This document shows, piece by piece, positions 17,683-27,289 of a DNA stretch of 64,000 bases. Made by a program: the position numbers and the translations under genes. Source of the stretch: an uncultured Bacilli bacterium. Lineage in GTDB: Bacteria > Bacillota_I > Bacilli_A > RF39 > UBA660. The number at the start of each line of letters is the position of its first letter. Position 1 is the stretch's first letter. The DNA lies in NCBI GenBank assembly GCA_934086185.1, contig CAKOHW010000001.1, positions 169,688-233,687 of the forward strand, read 5' to 3'. The notes under the pieces were generated by a model. It saw only the letters and a program-made list of their open reading frames with translations. It was not told where the DNA came from and did no database searches.

Positions 17683-18759
17683 TTATTCTCCTTTATTAAC
17701 TGAACCTAATCTAAAAGTATCTTCAGGTAAAATTACTCCTTGAATACTCAAATAATCTAATAGGTACTTTGTAGGATTTTGAATTTGGAATTTACCATTC
17801 ATAAATTTTTTATATATAACATTCTTTTTGGCTTCATTGTGTTCGTTTACATAGAATTCACATACTTCAAATATTTCTCTTTGAAATCTGTTAAGTTCTT
17901 TACTAAAGTATCCTTTAACATAAACACCAATTTGAACATATCTATGAATACTACTTAAAAATTGATCGATATCTTGACTGCTCTCCATTAATGAGTACAT
18001 ACGTAAAGGAATACTACTTGCTTTATCGGAATGTATTGTTGATAAGATATTGTGTCCTGATGAAATTGAATTTCTTACTGCTAATACTGCTTCTGCACTA
18101 CGTACCTCTGATAAAAGTATCCATTTAGGGTTTTGTCTCATACAAGATACTAAGACATCTGAATATGACGCGATATTATTCGTTTTTACAGCAACTATAT
18201 CTCTATGTGGAAATATTTTATCTAAGTGTAATTCCAATGTATCTTCTATAGTTATAATTTTTTCGTTTTCTTTTGTATAACTTGCAAGATATTTTACTAA
18301 TTCAGTTTTACCACTACCAGTTTCTCCACTTACTATAATATTACAATGTCCTTCGACACATTTTATTAGAAAGTCATGTATTTCTATAGTTGTATATCTT
18401 TCATTTATTAATTTATCTTTATTTAACCTTATTTTTGCTGGAGTTTTACGTATAACACATGCAATACCATTAGTACTAATTGATTCATGTATAAAATTCA
18501 TACGTAACTCTGCACTTTCAGCATCTAAGAATGGAGAAGCCATATTAAATGTTTTCCCCATTACATTTGAACATTGAAAGGCTAATTTTTCCATCATACT
18601 GTTATTAATCTCTGGTCTATCAACTTGAAAAATTCCCTTAGTTAATGACTTTAGCCAAACTTGTCCACCATTACTATATGAAATATCTGTTATATCATCA
18701 TTTTCTAAAAATTCTTTTAATGGACCAAAATCAAGTTGTGAAAAAACAGCATCATTCAT
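17683..18759 (-). CDS. CpaF/TadA-type secretion ATPase
   Basis: A 358-residue type II/IV secretion ATPase. The N-terminal domain begins with FGPLKEFLENDDITDISY, typical of CpaF. The Walker A is SGETGSGKTEL near residue 145, the Asp box ITIEDTLEL near 170, and RQNPKWILLSEVRSAEA near 205 holds the Walker B region, followed by SGHNILSTIHS (His box). All catalytic motifs look intact. It would power the TadB/TadC-like platform encoded directly downstream. Confidence 0.92.
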   Translation of the reverse strand: MNDAVFSQLDFGPLKEFLENDDITDISYSNGGQVWLKSLTKGIFQVDRPEINNSMMEKLAFQCSNVMGKTFNMASPFLDAESAELRMNFIHESISTNGIACVIRKTPAKIRLNKDKLINERYTTIEIHDFLIKCVEGHCNIIVSGETGSGKTELVKYLASYTKENEKIITIEDTLELHLDKIFPHRDIVAVKTNNIASYSDVLVSCMRQNPKWILLSEVRSAEAVLAVRNSISSGHNILSTIHSDKASSIPLRMYSLMESSQDIDQFLSSIHRYVQIGVYVKGYFSKELNRFQREIFEVCEFYVNEHNEAKKNVIYKKFMNGKFQIQNPTKYLLDYLSIQGVILPEDTFRLGSVNKGE

Positions 18760-18776
18760 ATTATCACCTATTTCTT

Positions 18777-19637
18777 TTAATTATTATTAGTTTGTTGATT
18801 ATCTTTATTTTCAGCCATACTATCTGTTATAGCTTGTTCTACATCTATTTCATCAGATAATTCAGAAACTTTTTCTAGTATATAATTAACAATTTCTTCT
18901 TTTGATACTTTTGTACCTGTTTCTGCGCCAGCATTTTTATATGCTTCATTTCTAGGTACTGGTATTATATCAATTCCACCAACATAACTTGCTTCGCTTA
19001 AAAGTATAAATAAATCATCTTTTACAGCAAATAGAAGTTCACTACTATTTCTTTGATTTTCAGAGTCTGCAAATACATCTGCTCCACTTGAATCTCTTAC
19101 TGATAGTACTTTTATACTTTCAATAAATTTTGCAAAAATTATTTTACCATTATCATCTGTTGCTTTTAAATATAAGTCAATATAATTATTCGGCATTATA
19201 GAGTTACCATAAGTACTATGACTATCAACTGATAAACTAAATATTGTTGCTCCAGATTCTATTTTGTCAAATGCTGTATCTGGTAAATCTTCTTTTTTTA
19301 CTAATTGTTTACTATAGAATAATCCTCCTTCAGGAATAACAGTATCATAGTTTACATACCATTCTTCATTAACTATTATTGCTTTACTTTTTATTAAATC
19401 TGTTGTTTGTTCAACAAATGCACCACTAACTTTTATTGTACCAACGTTTTCTGCTTCAACCTTTGTTTTAGGTTCCATTCTCTTCATAGCATATGGAATA
19501 TTTACTGGTTGTACAGCTTGATTTACTCTATAATTATATCCAAATAATAAAACTCCTACTCCGATAAGTACACAAATTATAGTTATTGTGTTTTTATTTC
19601 CTAAAAATCTTTTTAATTTCACTAATACATTTCCCAT
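18777..19637 (-). CDS. CpaB/RcpC-like membrane-anchored protein
   Basis: A 286-residue protein with one N-terminal membrane segment (residues 18-33) and an extracytoplasmic region. It has the CpaB/SAF-like layout: a first motif around IPYAMKRMEPKTKVE, a second with IPEGGLFYSKQLV near 104 and a beta-rich domain with GNSIMPNNYIDLYLKA. The last 40 residues are polar and end in an Asn run. CpaB links Tad machinery with the envelope, and since there is no outer membrane here it may thread the pilus through the wall. It has a GGAGGAT site. Confidence 0.7.
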   Translation of the reverse strand: MGNVLVKLKRFLGNKNTITIICVLIGVGVLLFGYNYRVNQAVQPVNIPYAMKRMEPKTKVEAENVGTIKVSGAFVEQTTDLIKSKAIIVNEEWYVNYDTVIPEGGLFYSKQLVKKEDLPDTAFDKIESGATIFSLSVDSHSTYGNSIMPNNYIDLYLKATDDNGKIIFAKFIESIKVLSVRDSSGADVFADSENQRNSSELLFAVKDDLFILLSEASYVGGIDIIPVPRNEAYKNAGAETGTKVSKEEIVNYILEKVSELSDEIDVEQAITDSMAENKDNQQTNNN

Positions 19638-19646
19638 TTTATCCTC

Positions 19647-20048
19647 CTACTTTCTTTCTAATATAGCCGTTATTCTAGTGGTTATATCTGCATTTATTGA
19701 TTCATCACCAACATGAAATTCTCCAGTCTTTGCTTTTATTTCAACTGATACCATTGGTGGAGTCTCATATATTGAATAAAAATTAACTTTATAATTTTTA
19801 TTCAATGTAGCATTTTCTGCAAATCTTCTTATAAAATTTTCTACAAATTTTTCTTTAACTATTTTTAATTCTCCATTTTGTTTGTAATATCCTAAATCAA
19901 TAGAATCATACATAGCTGCGTATGTCATTTCTTTAGCTAAATAATAATCTTGTTGGTTTGTAGTTGTATAATTTTGTAAAAGCATCATTACAATTATAAT
20001 TATTACTCCCAGCAACACTAAATAATACCCCCACATACTTTCTTTCAA
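19647..20048 (-). CDS. Small TadE-like / DUF5411-like membrane protein
   Basis: A 133-residue protein with a single N-terminal hydrophobic helix (residues 8-25) and a soluble C-terminal domain, the layout of TadE-type minor pseudopilins. It resembles what I recall as DUF5411. The start is a TTG at 20048 with a strong GGAGGTGA 8 bases upstream; an in-frame ATG at 20036 is poorly placed. It lies 10 bp before the CpaB-like gene and may be the pilin-like subunit moved by the machine. Confidence 0.6.
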   Translation of the reverse strand: MKESMWGYYLVLLGVIIIIVMMLLQNYTTTNQQDYYLAKEMTYAAMYDSIDLGYYKQNGELKIVKEKFVENFIRRFAENATLNKNYKVNFYSIYETPPMVSVEIKAKTGEFHVGDESINADITTRITAILERK

Positions 20049-20119
20049 GGTCTACTTCACCTCCATATTGTATTATTTACTATAACAGTTTATCATATTT
20101 TTTATATAAATAATAGTAT

Positions 20120-22963
20120 TTATTCTAAATTCTTCCATTTTGTACTTCCATTAACATTTGTTGCAAATTTTGTTGAAAAATCTGAACTTCCGCTACTAGC
20201 ACTTTCAATAAATTTACTTTTACATTGTAATCCATTTGTACAGTCAAATGTTATATCTGAATATTTTTTATTTTTATTATATTCTCTTATTTCTTTTATT
20301 GTTTTTGAATCTAATGTGAAAGAGTATTCTAAGTTATCTGGATTAAATGTATCTTCATTATTTGCTGCATCTATTTGTTCTTGAGTCCAATTTTTTAGTC
20401 CTTTATTATCTCTTTTTCTATTGTTTGGATCTATATTATTTGGATCAACTACCCTATAAACTAAATTGAATTTATCTTCTGTTATCACATTGTTTGAAAT
20501 TTTATAATCACATGTTCTCTTGATTCCATTTATATCATTTTTAAAATGTTCAAATATTTTATTGTTACTACTATCTCCCAATTTAGAGAAAATATAATAT
20601 GAAGAATTACCTGTTTTAGCCTTTGCTGTAACGTCTGTATCATAAACGTTTCCCAATGTTAAATAATTACCATTTGATTTTGAAGATGTTATTGTTCCCG
20701 ATAAAATACTTGCATATTTTGTCTGTCTTGGTTTTATATAATTAACTTTATATTCAACAATTCTGTTTATATTTGTTTGTGTGATTATTTTTTCAGTTTC
20801 GATATTACCAGATGTGTTAATCATGTCATAATTTAATGAATTAGAATTATTCAAATCATATGTTGAAACATTGGTAATTAAACCACTTTTTGAAAATTCA
20901 CTATCATTAATTCCATTATAAGATGTTCTTTCTACATTGTTTATTGTTTTATTATTTTTTGTAAGTGTTTGTTCATAATAATAATTTAAATTTTCTTGAA
21001 AATTATAGAAATTATTATCAGTTATATTAGATAATTTATTATTACATTGCTTTAAATCATTTTTTAAGGTTGGTATATACGATATAGTTCGAAGGAATTC
21101 ATTTTTTTTACTTGAAGCATAAAAACTCATTGTTTGACCACACGAAGGTGTATAAGTGCCACTTACTGGTTTAGTACTCAATGAATGTCTATCACTATTT
21201 ATGCTTACATAATTATAAGAATAATCATAATAATATTGTGTATCACATACTGTACGGCAATGTCTATTATTCCCACTTCCGCTACAAACTTGATGACAAT
21301 TACAGTCTCCTGTTCTAGTTGTTACAATATCAGCTTGCCAGGCATTATAGGCATCCACCATTGTTCTTAATCTATTTGTATACTCATTTAACCATGAATT
21401 ATAATCTATATTTACAGTGCAAGTTTTATTTGCAATTATTGTTGGATATTTGTTGAATTTAAAATACGTTCCTGCTAAAGTAGCATATTTTCCTTTTAAA
21501 TCTTGTACATCAATATTTTCTGTACATGTTTCATTACAATAATTGTTAACTTTTGAAACTTTTGTATATCCTAATTTAAAACCACCAAAGTTATTTTCAC
21601 TATCATAGTCTTCTGAATTATTACAATTACTTACACCACCACTATAGGTTTCATTTTCTACTGATGAAGAGCAAACTCTATCATAATAACTCGTATCACT
21701 TAAAATTGATCTATTTACACTATCACAACCACATGATGTAATAAAATTGGCTAAATCAACTTTGTTTCCATTAGAGTCTTTAAAACCACTTGCATCTTGT
21801 TTACAATTTTCTTTAACAACTACAGGGTTTCCTATTTTAATTGTTGATTTATCTGAATGTCTATACTCTTTTACTACTATCATTCTTTGATATAAAGCAT
21901 TTTCTGTGTCATATCTAGTAACAAACACATTCTCTTGATTCATTGGATGGTGATATGTGTAATTTAAAGTAATTGTTCCGTCTCCAGACGGAAAATATTT
22001 TTCAAATTGTTCTGGTGTAAATGAAACATAAAATTCTATTGTGTCATTTGCATTGGAAGAATTTATATAACTTATACTTCTATACACTGTTGCATTTGCA
22101 CAAGAACTTTCACTAGTACAATCTTCTCCATTAATAGAAATATAACCTTCAATTCCTGCTTCAGATAAGTTCAATTCCGGTACAGCTTGACCGTATGTAA
22201 AGAATCTAGATTCTCCCACTAAATTCATTGTAAATTTGTAAGTATAATTTGGATTATCTTCTGTGGGTGTTATTACTTGTTGGGTTATTGCGTTTGAGTT
22301 TTCCAGTGGATTTTGCCACAAGTATCCTTCTCCTACTCTATTATAATAGGCGCTTACCATATTTTTTTGGTATTCATCGCCAAAACCGTATTTTAAAGTA
22401 CATGAACCATTAGTTTCTAAATTTAGACTATTAATATTAATACCTGGATCAATAAAGTTTGCTATACATTTTGCAAAATTTGATGCATCATATTTGTAAA
22501 CTGCTTGCGTTTTATTTACATAAGCATAACCATTTTTTATTGTCCATGCTCTAAGTGCATACTGAAAATATGCACGATATAATTGAACAGAACTACCTGA
22601 ATATTGTGTATCATTTATTAATTTTTGATAAATTCTATATACTCCATCATCATATTGTCCAGAAATATCTAATTCTCTTACATTATTATAATATTTTCCT
22701 GAAGGTGCAAATGATAATCCTGGATCTATACAAAATGCTGGATATGACCCATAAATATTAGCGTTATATCCTGGAACCATAAAATACGCGTTGGTATTAC
22801 TTCTCCATGAAATGCTAGGTATGTGGTCAAAATAAAAACCTCCTGTAGGACTTTGACAATATTGTTGATTTTTTAAACCATTACATATTCCTGCATTAAC
22901 ATTTATTTTGTTAGTAGAAAAAATTAAAACAAATAATAATATTAAAATCCATCTTTTTTTCAT
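20120..22963 (-). CDS. Giant cysteine-rich secreted protein, copy 2 (thioester-domain-like N-terminus)
   Basis: A 947-residue protein with a clear Sec signal peptide (residues 1-24) and no other membrane segment, LPxTG or anchor. It has 25 cysteines, unusual for a monoderm exported protein. Residues 74-92 read YPAFCIDPG then PSGKYY, and 131-140 read AYFQYALRAW; this is similar to the Cys and Gln motifs of TQXA thioester adhesins (Cys78, Gln134 as candidates). A run of paired Cys motifs (TGDCNCHQVC) lies near 555. The last about 120 residues are nearly identical to the paralogue at 23763-26561. It starts two bases after its membrane partner. Confidence 0.75.
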   Translation of the reverse strand: MKKRWILILLFVLIFSTNKINVNAGICNGLKNQQYCQSPTGGFYFDHIPSISWRSNTNAYFMVPGYNANIYGSYPAFCIDPGLSFAPSGKYYNNVRELDISGQYDDGVYRIYQKLINDTQYSGSSVQLYRAYFQYALRAWTIKNGYAYVNKTQAVYKYDASNFAKCIANFIDPGININSLNLETNGSCTLKYGFGDEYQKNMVSAYYNRVGEGYLWQNPLENSNAITQQVITPTEDNPNYTYKFTMNLVGESRFFTYGQAVPELNLSEAGIEGYISINGEDCTSESSCANATVYRSISYINSSNANDTIEFYVSFTPEQFEKYFPSGDGTITLNYTYHHPMNQENVFVTRYDTENALYQRMIVVKEYRHSDKSTIKIGNPVVVKENCKQDASGFKDSNGNKVDLANFITSCGCDSVNRSILSDTSYYDRVCSSSVENETYSGGVSNCNNSEDYDSENNFGGFKLGYTKVSKVNNYCNETCTENIDVQDLKGKYATLAGTYFKFNKYPTIIANKTCTVNIDYNSWLNEYTNRLRTMVDAYNAWQADIVTTRTGDCNCHQVCSGSGNNRHCRTVCDTQYYYDYSYNYVSINSDRHSLSTKPVSGTYTPSCGQTMSFYASSKKNEFLRTISYIPTLKNDLKQCNNKLSNITDNNFYNFQENLNYYYEQTLTKNNKTINNVERTSYNGINDSEFSKSGLITNVSTYDLNNSNSLNYDMINTSGNIETEKIITQTNINRIVEYKVNYIKPRQTKYASILSGTITSSKSNGNYLTLGNVYDTDVTAKAKTGNSSYYIFSKLGDSSNNKIFEHFKNDINGIKRTCDYKISNNVITEDKFNLVYRVVDPNNIDPNNRKRDNKGLKNWTQEQIDAANNEDTFNPDNLEYSFTLDSKTIKEIREYNKNKKYSDITFDCTNGLQCKSKFIESASSGSSDFSTKFATNVNGSTKWKNLE
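20131..20480 (-). repeat. Direct repeat, copy of 23771-24120 (3' ends of giant secreted genes)
   Basis: The 350 bp coding for the C-terminal region align without gaps to 23771-24120 (offset 3640 bp) and are nearly the same in sequence. This marks a tandem duplication or later gene conversion. Confidence 0.85.
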
Positions 22964-22965
22964 TA

Positions 22966-23688
22966 TTATAATTCACCACTCTTCTTTTTTAATTTTATTA
23001 CAATTAATATAGTGAATAATAAAATGAATGCAATTACTGGAATATACCAAAATCTTTTTATTGTATCTATTAAACTTTTTTTATCTTTTTGTTCTTCTTT
23101 AGTATTATTATTTATGATACTTTCTAAACTTCTAATTATTTTTTCTTCTGAAGTATTAAATTCACTCGTTATAAATTCTTTACAATATTTATTATTTTCA
23201 ACTTCTTTATTAGAACAAATATTATAATAATGTAAAGGATTTTCTCTTGCTTTTTTTATAGTCTTTGTTGTTATTTTTTCTGCATAACAATTATTATTAG
23301 TCGAATAAAAGTCAATATAATATGTAATTATATGAGATCTGTCATCAATATCATAAGTAAAAACGCCATCATTCATATCATCTACATTTATTAATAAATT
23401 TTCATCATTGTAATTGTTGGTTATTTTTACAAAAACGTTATTTAAATCTCCGACTACATTTAATTTAAAATAATTTACAGTTTCTTTTATTGTTGATTCT
23501 TCGTTAGAATTGGGATTTATTACTTCAAATTCTTCTTCCTTCTTTTCAGGGCTTATAGAAATATCAACATTTTTTGCAGAATTAAGTAATTCTTTTCTTT
23601 CTTTATATGAACATTCTGCATATACATTAAATTTAAATAAGAATACACTTAGAAATAAAACAAAAATTATAGTTATTTTCTTATGCAT
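22966..23688 (-). CDS. Signal-peptide, single-pass membrane partner of secreted protein, copy 2
   Basis: A 240-residue type I membrane protein: signal peptide (1-24), extracytoplasmic domain beginning ECSYKERKELLNSAKNVDI, four or more cysteines, then a C-terminal transmembrane helix (about 212-232) and a Lys-rich tail KLKKKSGEL. No family recognised. It immediately precedes the giant secreted protein, so it may anchor or chaperone it. The first 45 residues match the paralogue at 26558-27289; the middle has diverged. It has its own promoter. Confidence 0.75.
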   Translation of the reverse strand: MHKKITIIFVLFLSVFLFKFNVYAECSYKERKELLNSAKNVDISISPEKKEEEFEVINPNSNEESTIKETVNYFKLNVVGDLNNVFVKITNNYNDENLLINVDDMNDGVFTYDIDDRSHIITYYIDFYSTNNNCYAEKITTKTIKKARENPLHYYNICSNKEVENNKYCKEFITSEFNTSEEKIIRSLESIINNNTKEEQKDKKSLIDTIKRFWYIPVIAFILLFTILIVIKLKKKSGEL

Positions 23689-23721
23689 ATTTTATCACCT
23701 TATCTTAATGTCATTATAACA
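23561..23721 (-). repeat. Direct repeat, copy of 27162-27322 (promoter and 5' end of partner genes)
   Basis: The 161 bp covering the extended -10 element, ribosome binding site and first 43 codons align without gaps to 27162-27322 (offset 3601 bp) with only scattered substitutions. Confidence 0.88.
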
Positions 23722-23742
23722 TGTATTCTTTTTTATTGTAAA
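23713..23742 (-). promoter_or_regulatory. Promoter of the second secreted-protein cassette
   Basis: Minus-strand TTTACA (23737-23742), an 18-bp spacer and TATAAT (23713-23718) with an upstream TGT extension. It lies inside the long operon, so cassette 2 and the Tad-like genes can be transcribed separately. Confidence 0.65.
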
Positions 23743-23762
23743 TAAAAAGAAAAAAATATTAT

Positions 23763-26561
23763 TTATATTTTTTTCCATTTTGTACTTCCAGTTATATTTG
23801 TTGCAAATTTTGTTGAAAAATCTGAACTACCTTTGCTGGCACTTTCGATGAATTTACTTTTACATTCTAATCCATTTGTACATGTAAAACTTATATCTGA
23901 ATAAGATCTATTTTTATTATATTTTCTTATTTCTTTTATAGTTTTTGAATCTAATGTGAAAGAGTATTCTAAATTATCTGGATTAAATGTATCTTCATTA
24001 TTTACTATATCTATTTGTTCTTGAGTCCAGTTCTTTAAACCAATATTTTCTTTTTTTCTATTATTTGGATCTATATTATTTGGATCAACTATTCTATAAA
24101 CTAAATTGAATTTATCATCTTTAGTAACTTCACTTGTAATTTCATAATCACAATATCTCTTTAATTTTTCTTGATTTGTTTCCTCAAAATACTTATAAAT
24201 ATCATTGTTTTCACCAATACTAGTAAATTCATAATAATTACTATTATTTTTCTTTGCTTTTGCAGTTATATCAGTATCATAAACATTACCTATTAATATT
24301 GGATTATTTAAATTGTTAACAATGCTACTAATTTTACCTGATAAAATATCCGTATATTTAATCACTGACGGAGCAAAAGAATATTTATATTCAGTACTTC
24401 TGTATATATCAACTGAATATAATGCCGGTGTAGTTCCTGCACAGTACGTTGCATTTATGTTAGAATTGTCTTTTATGTATGTATAACAAGTATTATTGTT
24501 TTTATATTTTGTATAATTACCATCTGAAGTTTCCGATTCTAATTTTGAATTCATTGGACTATCATCTGTTTCTCCATTCGGTTTTCTATTATTCCATACT
24601 AACCCAGATTTTATATATTCTTGCTGATAGTAATAACTTAAACCTACTTTAAATTTGTAATACTCTTGATTTGTTGTTCCTTGATTTGACAAATAACTAC
24701 TGCAAGTTTTCAACTTTTCAAAATGTTTTTCTAAATTAGATTTTTTTAGAGATAAAGCATTCATATTAGATAAATTAGAACTTATTGTAGGTTGTTGTTT
24801 AGAATTACATCCACCATAAAAATCACTTATAGAAGTACTAGAAATTGAATTACCATTATAATAGTATTCATTGTATGAATAATCATATCTTGTAGCAGAC
24901 GTACACGCTCCCGTCGAATCACAACTACATAGTTCTCTTGTAGATCTAGCATTTCTAACAGCATTATCAAAATCTAATTTAGTTAATGCCGCTGCCTCGT
25001 CCTTAATAAGGATTTCATATGATTCTTTCCATGATGAATAATCAACTTTAACTTTACAAACTTTGTTGGCAGTTAACTTTGGTAACGTTGATAGTTCAAA
25101 TTTTTTACCTGCTAATACACTATATTTATCAACAAAACCATTAGTAACAATTTCTTCATCGCATGTTAATGTACAATAGTTATTATTGTTTAGTGATTGA
25201 TTTATATTATGCACTAATTTGTTTTGCCCAGTTCCACTATAGGTACTATTAACATTTTCTTTTGTATCGCACTTATTTAACGTTGAATCATAAGTTTCAG
25301 TATTTTTTTTAAAAGGACATATTTCAAAATATTTATCTTTTGCTGTTTGATTTAATTTTGAACTATCAATATTAATACAATCACATTTATTTTTATATTC
25401 TTCTAATTCTATTCTTTGTCTATTATAATAAAATTTATCTCCCTCTTGTTTACAGATTCCAAAATTTACATCTGTAGTTTGAAGTCCATCACCAGTAGAA
25501 AAATTACCATTTTCTACAAATTTAGTAAATACTAACATTCTTTGATTTGGTGTATTTGCTGGATGCATTTTTGCAACTATTACATTTGTATAACTCATTG
25601 TGTTATATGTTGAAAATTTCAAATTAATAAAAGCTTTTCCTGTTTTTGCTACTATAGCATCATATATTTCTTTGCTCATTTTTAATTCAAATGTTTTTTT
25701 TGAATTCGAAGAATAATTCCACTTATTTAATTCTCCGCTTACATCTTCACTATGTGATATTGCATTATTCAAATCGTAAGTACCATTATTTATTTGTAAC
25801 TCATATTTAAAAAATGCATCACCATAACCTATATTATAGTCACCATTAATTAAATTAGTAGTAGTATTATAAAAATACTGACTCGTATCATTTGTGAAGT
25901 CTACATCTATTTTAAATGTATAAACTGATTCCTCACTGTCAAAATCTACTGATGAAGTGAATGACAATGGATTTTCCCATAAATTCATTTTTTTTGCCGC
26001 AGTGTAAAAGTTTAATGCATTACTATTTTCATTTAAATATTCATCCCTAAAATTTGTACCATTTATAGTCCAACCATTATCTTTCATAACCTTTCTGGCA
26101 TAAATATCACTTAACTTTAAATTGTTAATTCTATTTTGATAACTATAATTTGCACCTAATTCATTAACATATTGTTGATATATTCTATAAAATTCTCCAT
26201 CACCTTTACTATTTTTTGTTGGATCTATAGCTCTTACATATTTATAATCATATGGAATTTTATTTCCATTATTCTCGTAATATGGTGAACTTAACTTTGG
26301 ATCTAAACACATCGCATATTCTGTTTCCCCAGAATAACTGTTTGTTGCAGGTACTTCAAATACTGAATAACATTCTCCGGTATTACAATTACTGTAACTT
26401 CCACCGAAAGGTAAAAAATGATATGGTTTACTTAATTTACCACATGTTCCGTCAGTTGATTTCTCCACTTCTAAACCACTACATATATCAGCAAATACAT
26501 TTGTCGAAAACATAAAATATAAAATAAATATTAATATAATTTTTTTAATTTTTTTTATCAT
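23763..26561 (-). CDS. Giant cysteine-rich secreted protein, copy 1
   Basis: A 932-residue paralogue of the protein at 20120-22963: signal peptide (1-24), 23 cysteines and no anchor. It keeps the N-terminal Cys motif (YAMCLDPKL, Cys85) but the region that holds Gln in the paralogue reads SDIYARKVMKDNGW, so the putative thioester would be lost. It also keeps a double-Cys cluster (ELCSCDSTGACTS near 548) and the nearly identical last 120 residues. The ATG overlaps the stop of the partner gene by 4 bp. Likely a surface adhesin or pilus-tip-like protein; function unproven. Confidence 0.75.
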   Translation of the reverse strand: MIKKIKKIILIFILYFMFSTNVFADICSGLEVEKSTDGTCGKLSKPYHFLPFGGSYSNCNTGECYSVFEVPATNSYSGETEYAMCLDPKLSSPYYENNGNKIPYDYKYVRAIDPTKNSKGDGEFYRIYQQYVNELGANYSYQNRINNLKLSDIYARKVMKDNGWTINGTNFRDEYLNENSNALNFYTAAKKMNLWENPLSFTSSVDFDSEESVYTFKIDVDFTNDTSQYFYNTTTNLINGDYNIGYGDAFFKYELQINNGTYDLNNAISHSEDVSGELNKWNYSSNSKKTFELKMSKEIYDAIVAKTGKAFINLKFSTYNTMSYTNVIVAKMHPANTPNQRMLVFTKFVENGNFSTGDGLQTTDVNFGICKQEGDKFYYNRQRIELEEYKNKCDCINIDSSKLNQTAKDKYFEICPFKKNTETYDSTLNKCDTKENVNSTYSGTGQNKLVHNINQSLNNNNYCTLTCDEEIVTNGFVDKYSVLAGKKFELSTLPKLTANKVCKVKVDYSSWKESYEILIKDEAAALTKLDFDNAVRNARSTRELCSCDSTGACTSATRYDYSYNEYYYNGNSISSTSISDFYGGCNSKQQPTISSNLSNMNALSLKKSNLEKHFEKLKTCSSYLSNQGTTNQEYYKFKVGLSYYYQQEYIKSGLVWNNRKPNGETDDSPMNSKLESETSDGNYTKYKNNNTCYTYIKDNSNINATYCAGTTPALYSVDIYRSTEYKYSFAPSVIKYTDILSGKISSIVNNLNNPILIGNVYDTDITAKAKKNNSNYYEFTSIGENNDIYKYFEETNQEKLKRYCDYEITSEVTKDDKFNLVYRIVDPNNIDPNNRKKENIGLKNWTQEQIDIVNNEDTFNPDNLEYSFTLDSKTIKEIRKYNKNRSYSDISFTCTNGLECKSKFIESASKGSSDFSTKFATNITGSTKWKKI
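23771..24120 (-). repeat. Direct repeat, copy of 20131-20480
   Basis: Matches 20131-20480 without gaps; see that entry. It codes for the shared C-terminal domain of the two giant proteins. Confidence 0.85.
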
Positions 26562-27289
26562 AGTTCACTTCTTTTCTTTTTTATTTTTATAATAGATAAA
26601 CTTCCTAATATAAAAATCATAATTACAATAATAAAGTAAAACCAATATTTTTTTAGAAAAACCAAATATTTATTATCATCTTTTTGATCTTTCTGACTTG
26701 TATTTTCACTTAAATAAGTATTTGCTAATTTTATAAATTCTGATTCACTAATATAAAACTCTTTTGTTATAAATTTTTTACAATATTTATAATCTTCCAT
26801 TTCTTTTTTATTACATATATCATACATAGAAAATAAATTATATTTTGGTTTTATTATCTTTTTTGTATACATTAATTCTCCATCACAATTCGTATTTCTT
26901 GAATAAAATTCAAAATAATACTTATATATGTCTAGATAATTACTATCATTAAAAGTATATATTCCAGTATTTAAATCATCGTAATTTACGTAATTTTCTG
27001 TATTATCAAATAAATTATAATATTTAATAAAAATGTCATTTGATAAATTTACAATTGTAAATTTAAAATTATATTCCTCAAAAGTTGTTTTTATTTCTTC
27101 GTCAGGATCGTCTGGAGATATACCTGTTGATTCATTTTTTTTTGTTTCTATTTCATATGCAATATCAACATTTTTTGCAGAATTAAGTAATTCTTTTCTT
27201 TCTTTATATGAACATTCTGCATATACATTATATTTAAATAAAAATATACTTAAAAATAAAACGAATATTATAGTTATTTTCTTATGCAT
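26558..27289 (-). CDS. Signal-peptide, single-pass membrane partner of secreted protein, copy 1
   Basis: A 243-residue paralogue of the protein at 22966-23688 with the same signal peptide and ECSYKERKELLNSAKNVDI start, an extracytoplasmic domain with paired Cys (YDICNKKEMEDYKYCKKF near 158) and a C-terminal transmembrane helix followed by IKIKKKRSEL. It is the first gene of the about 11.3 kb operon that ends with the TadC-like gene. The extracellular part differs from copy 2, which suggests each partner is matched to its own giant protein. Confidence 0.75.
   Translation of the reverse strand: MHKKITIIFVLFLSIFLFKYNVYAECSYKERKELLNSAKNVDIAYEIETKKNESTGISPDDPDEEIKTTFEEYNFKFTIVNLSNDIFIKYYNLFDNTENYVNYDDLNTGIYTFNDSNYLDIYKYYFEFYSRNTNCDGELMYTKKIIKPKYNLFSMYDICNKKEMEDYKYCKKFITKEFYISESEFIKLANTYLSENTSQKDQKDDNKYLVFLKKYWFYFIIVIMIFILGSLSIIKIKKKRSEL

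Noticed and set aside
26490..26520. A perfect TTTGTCGAAA (0A-box-like) sequence.
   Set aside because: It lies in the signal-peptide coding region of the 932-residue protein and reads as normal codons (Phe-Ser-Thr-Asn), so chance is the simpler explanation.
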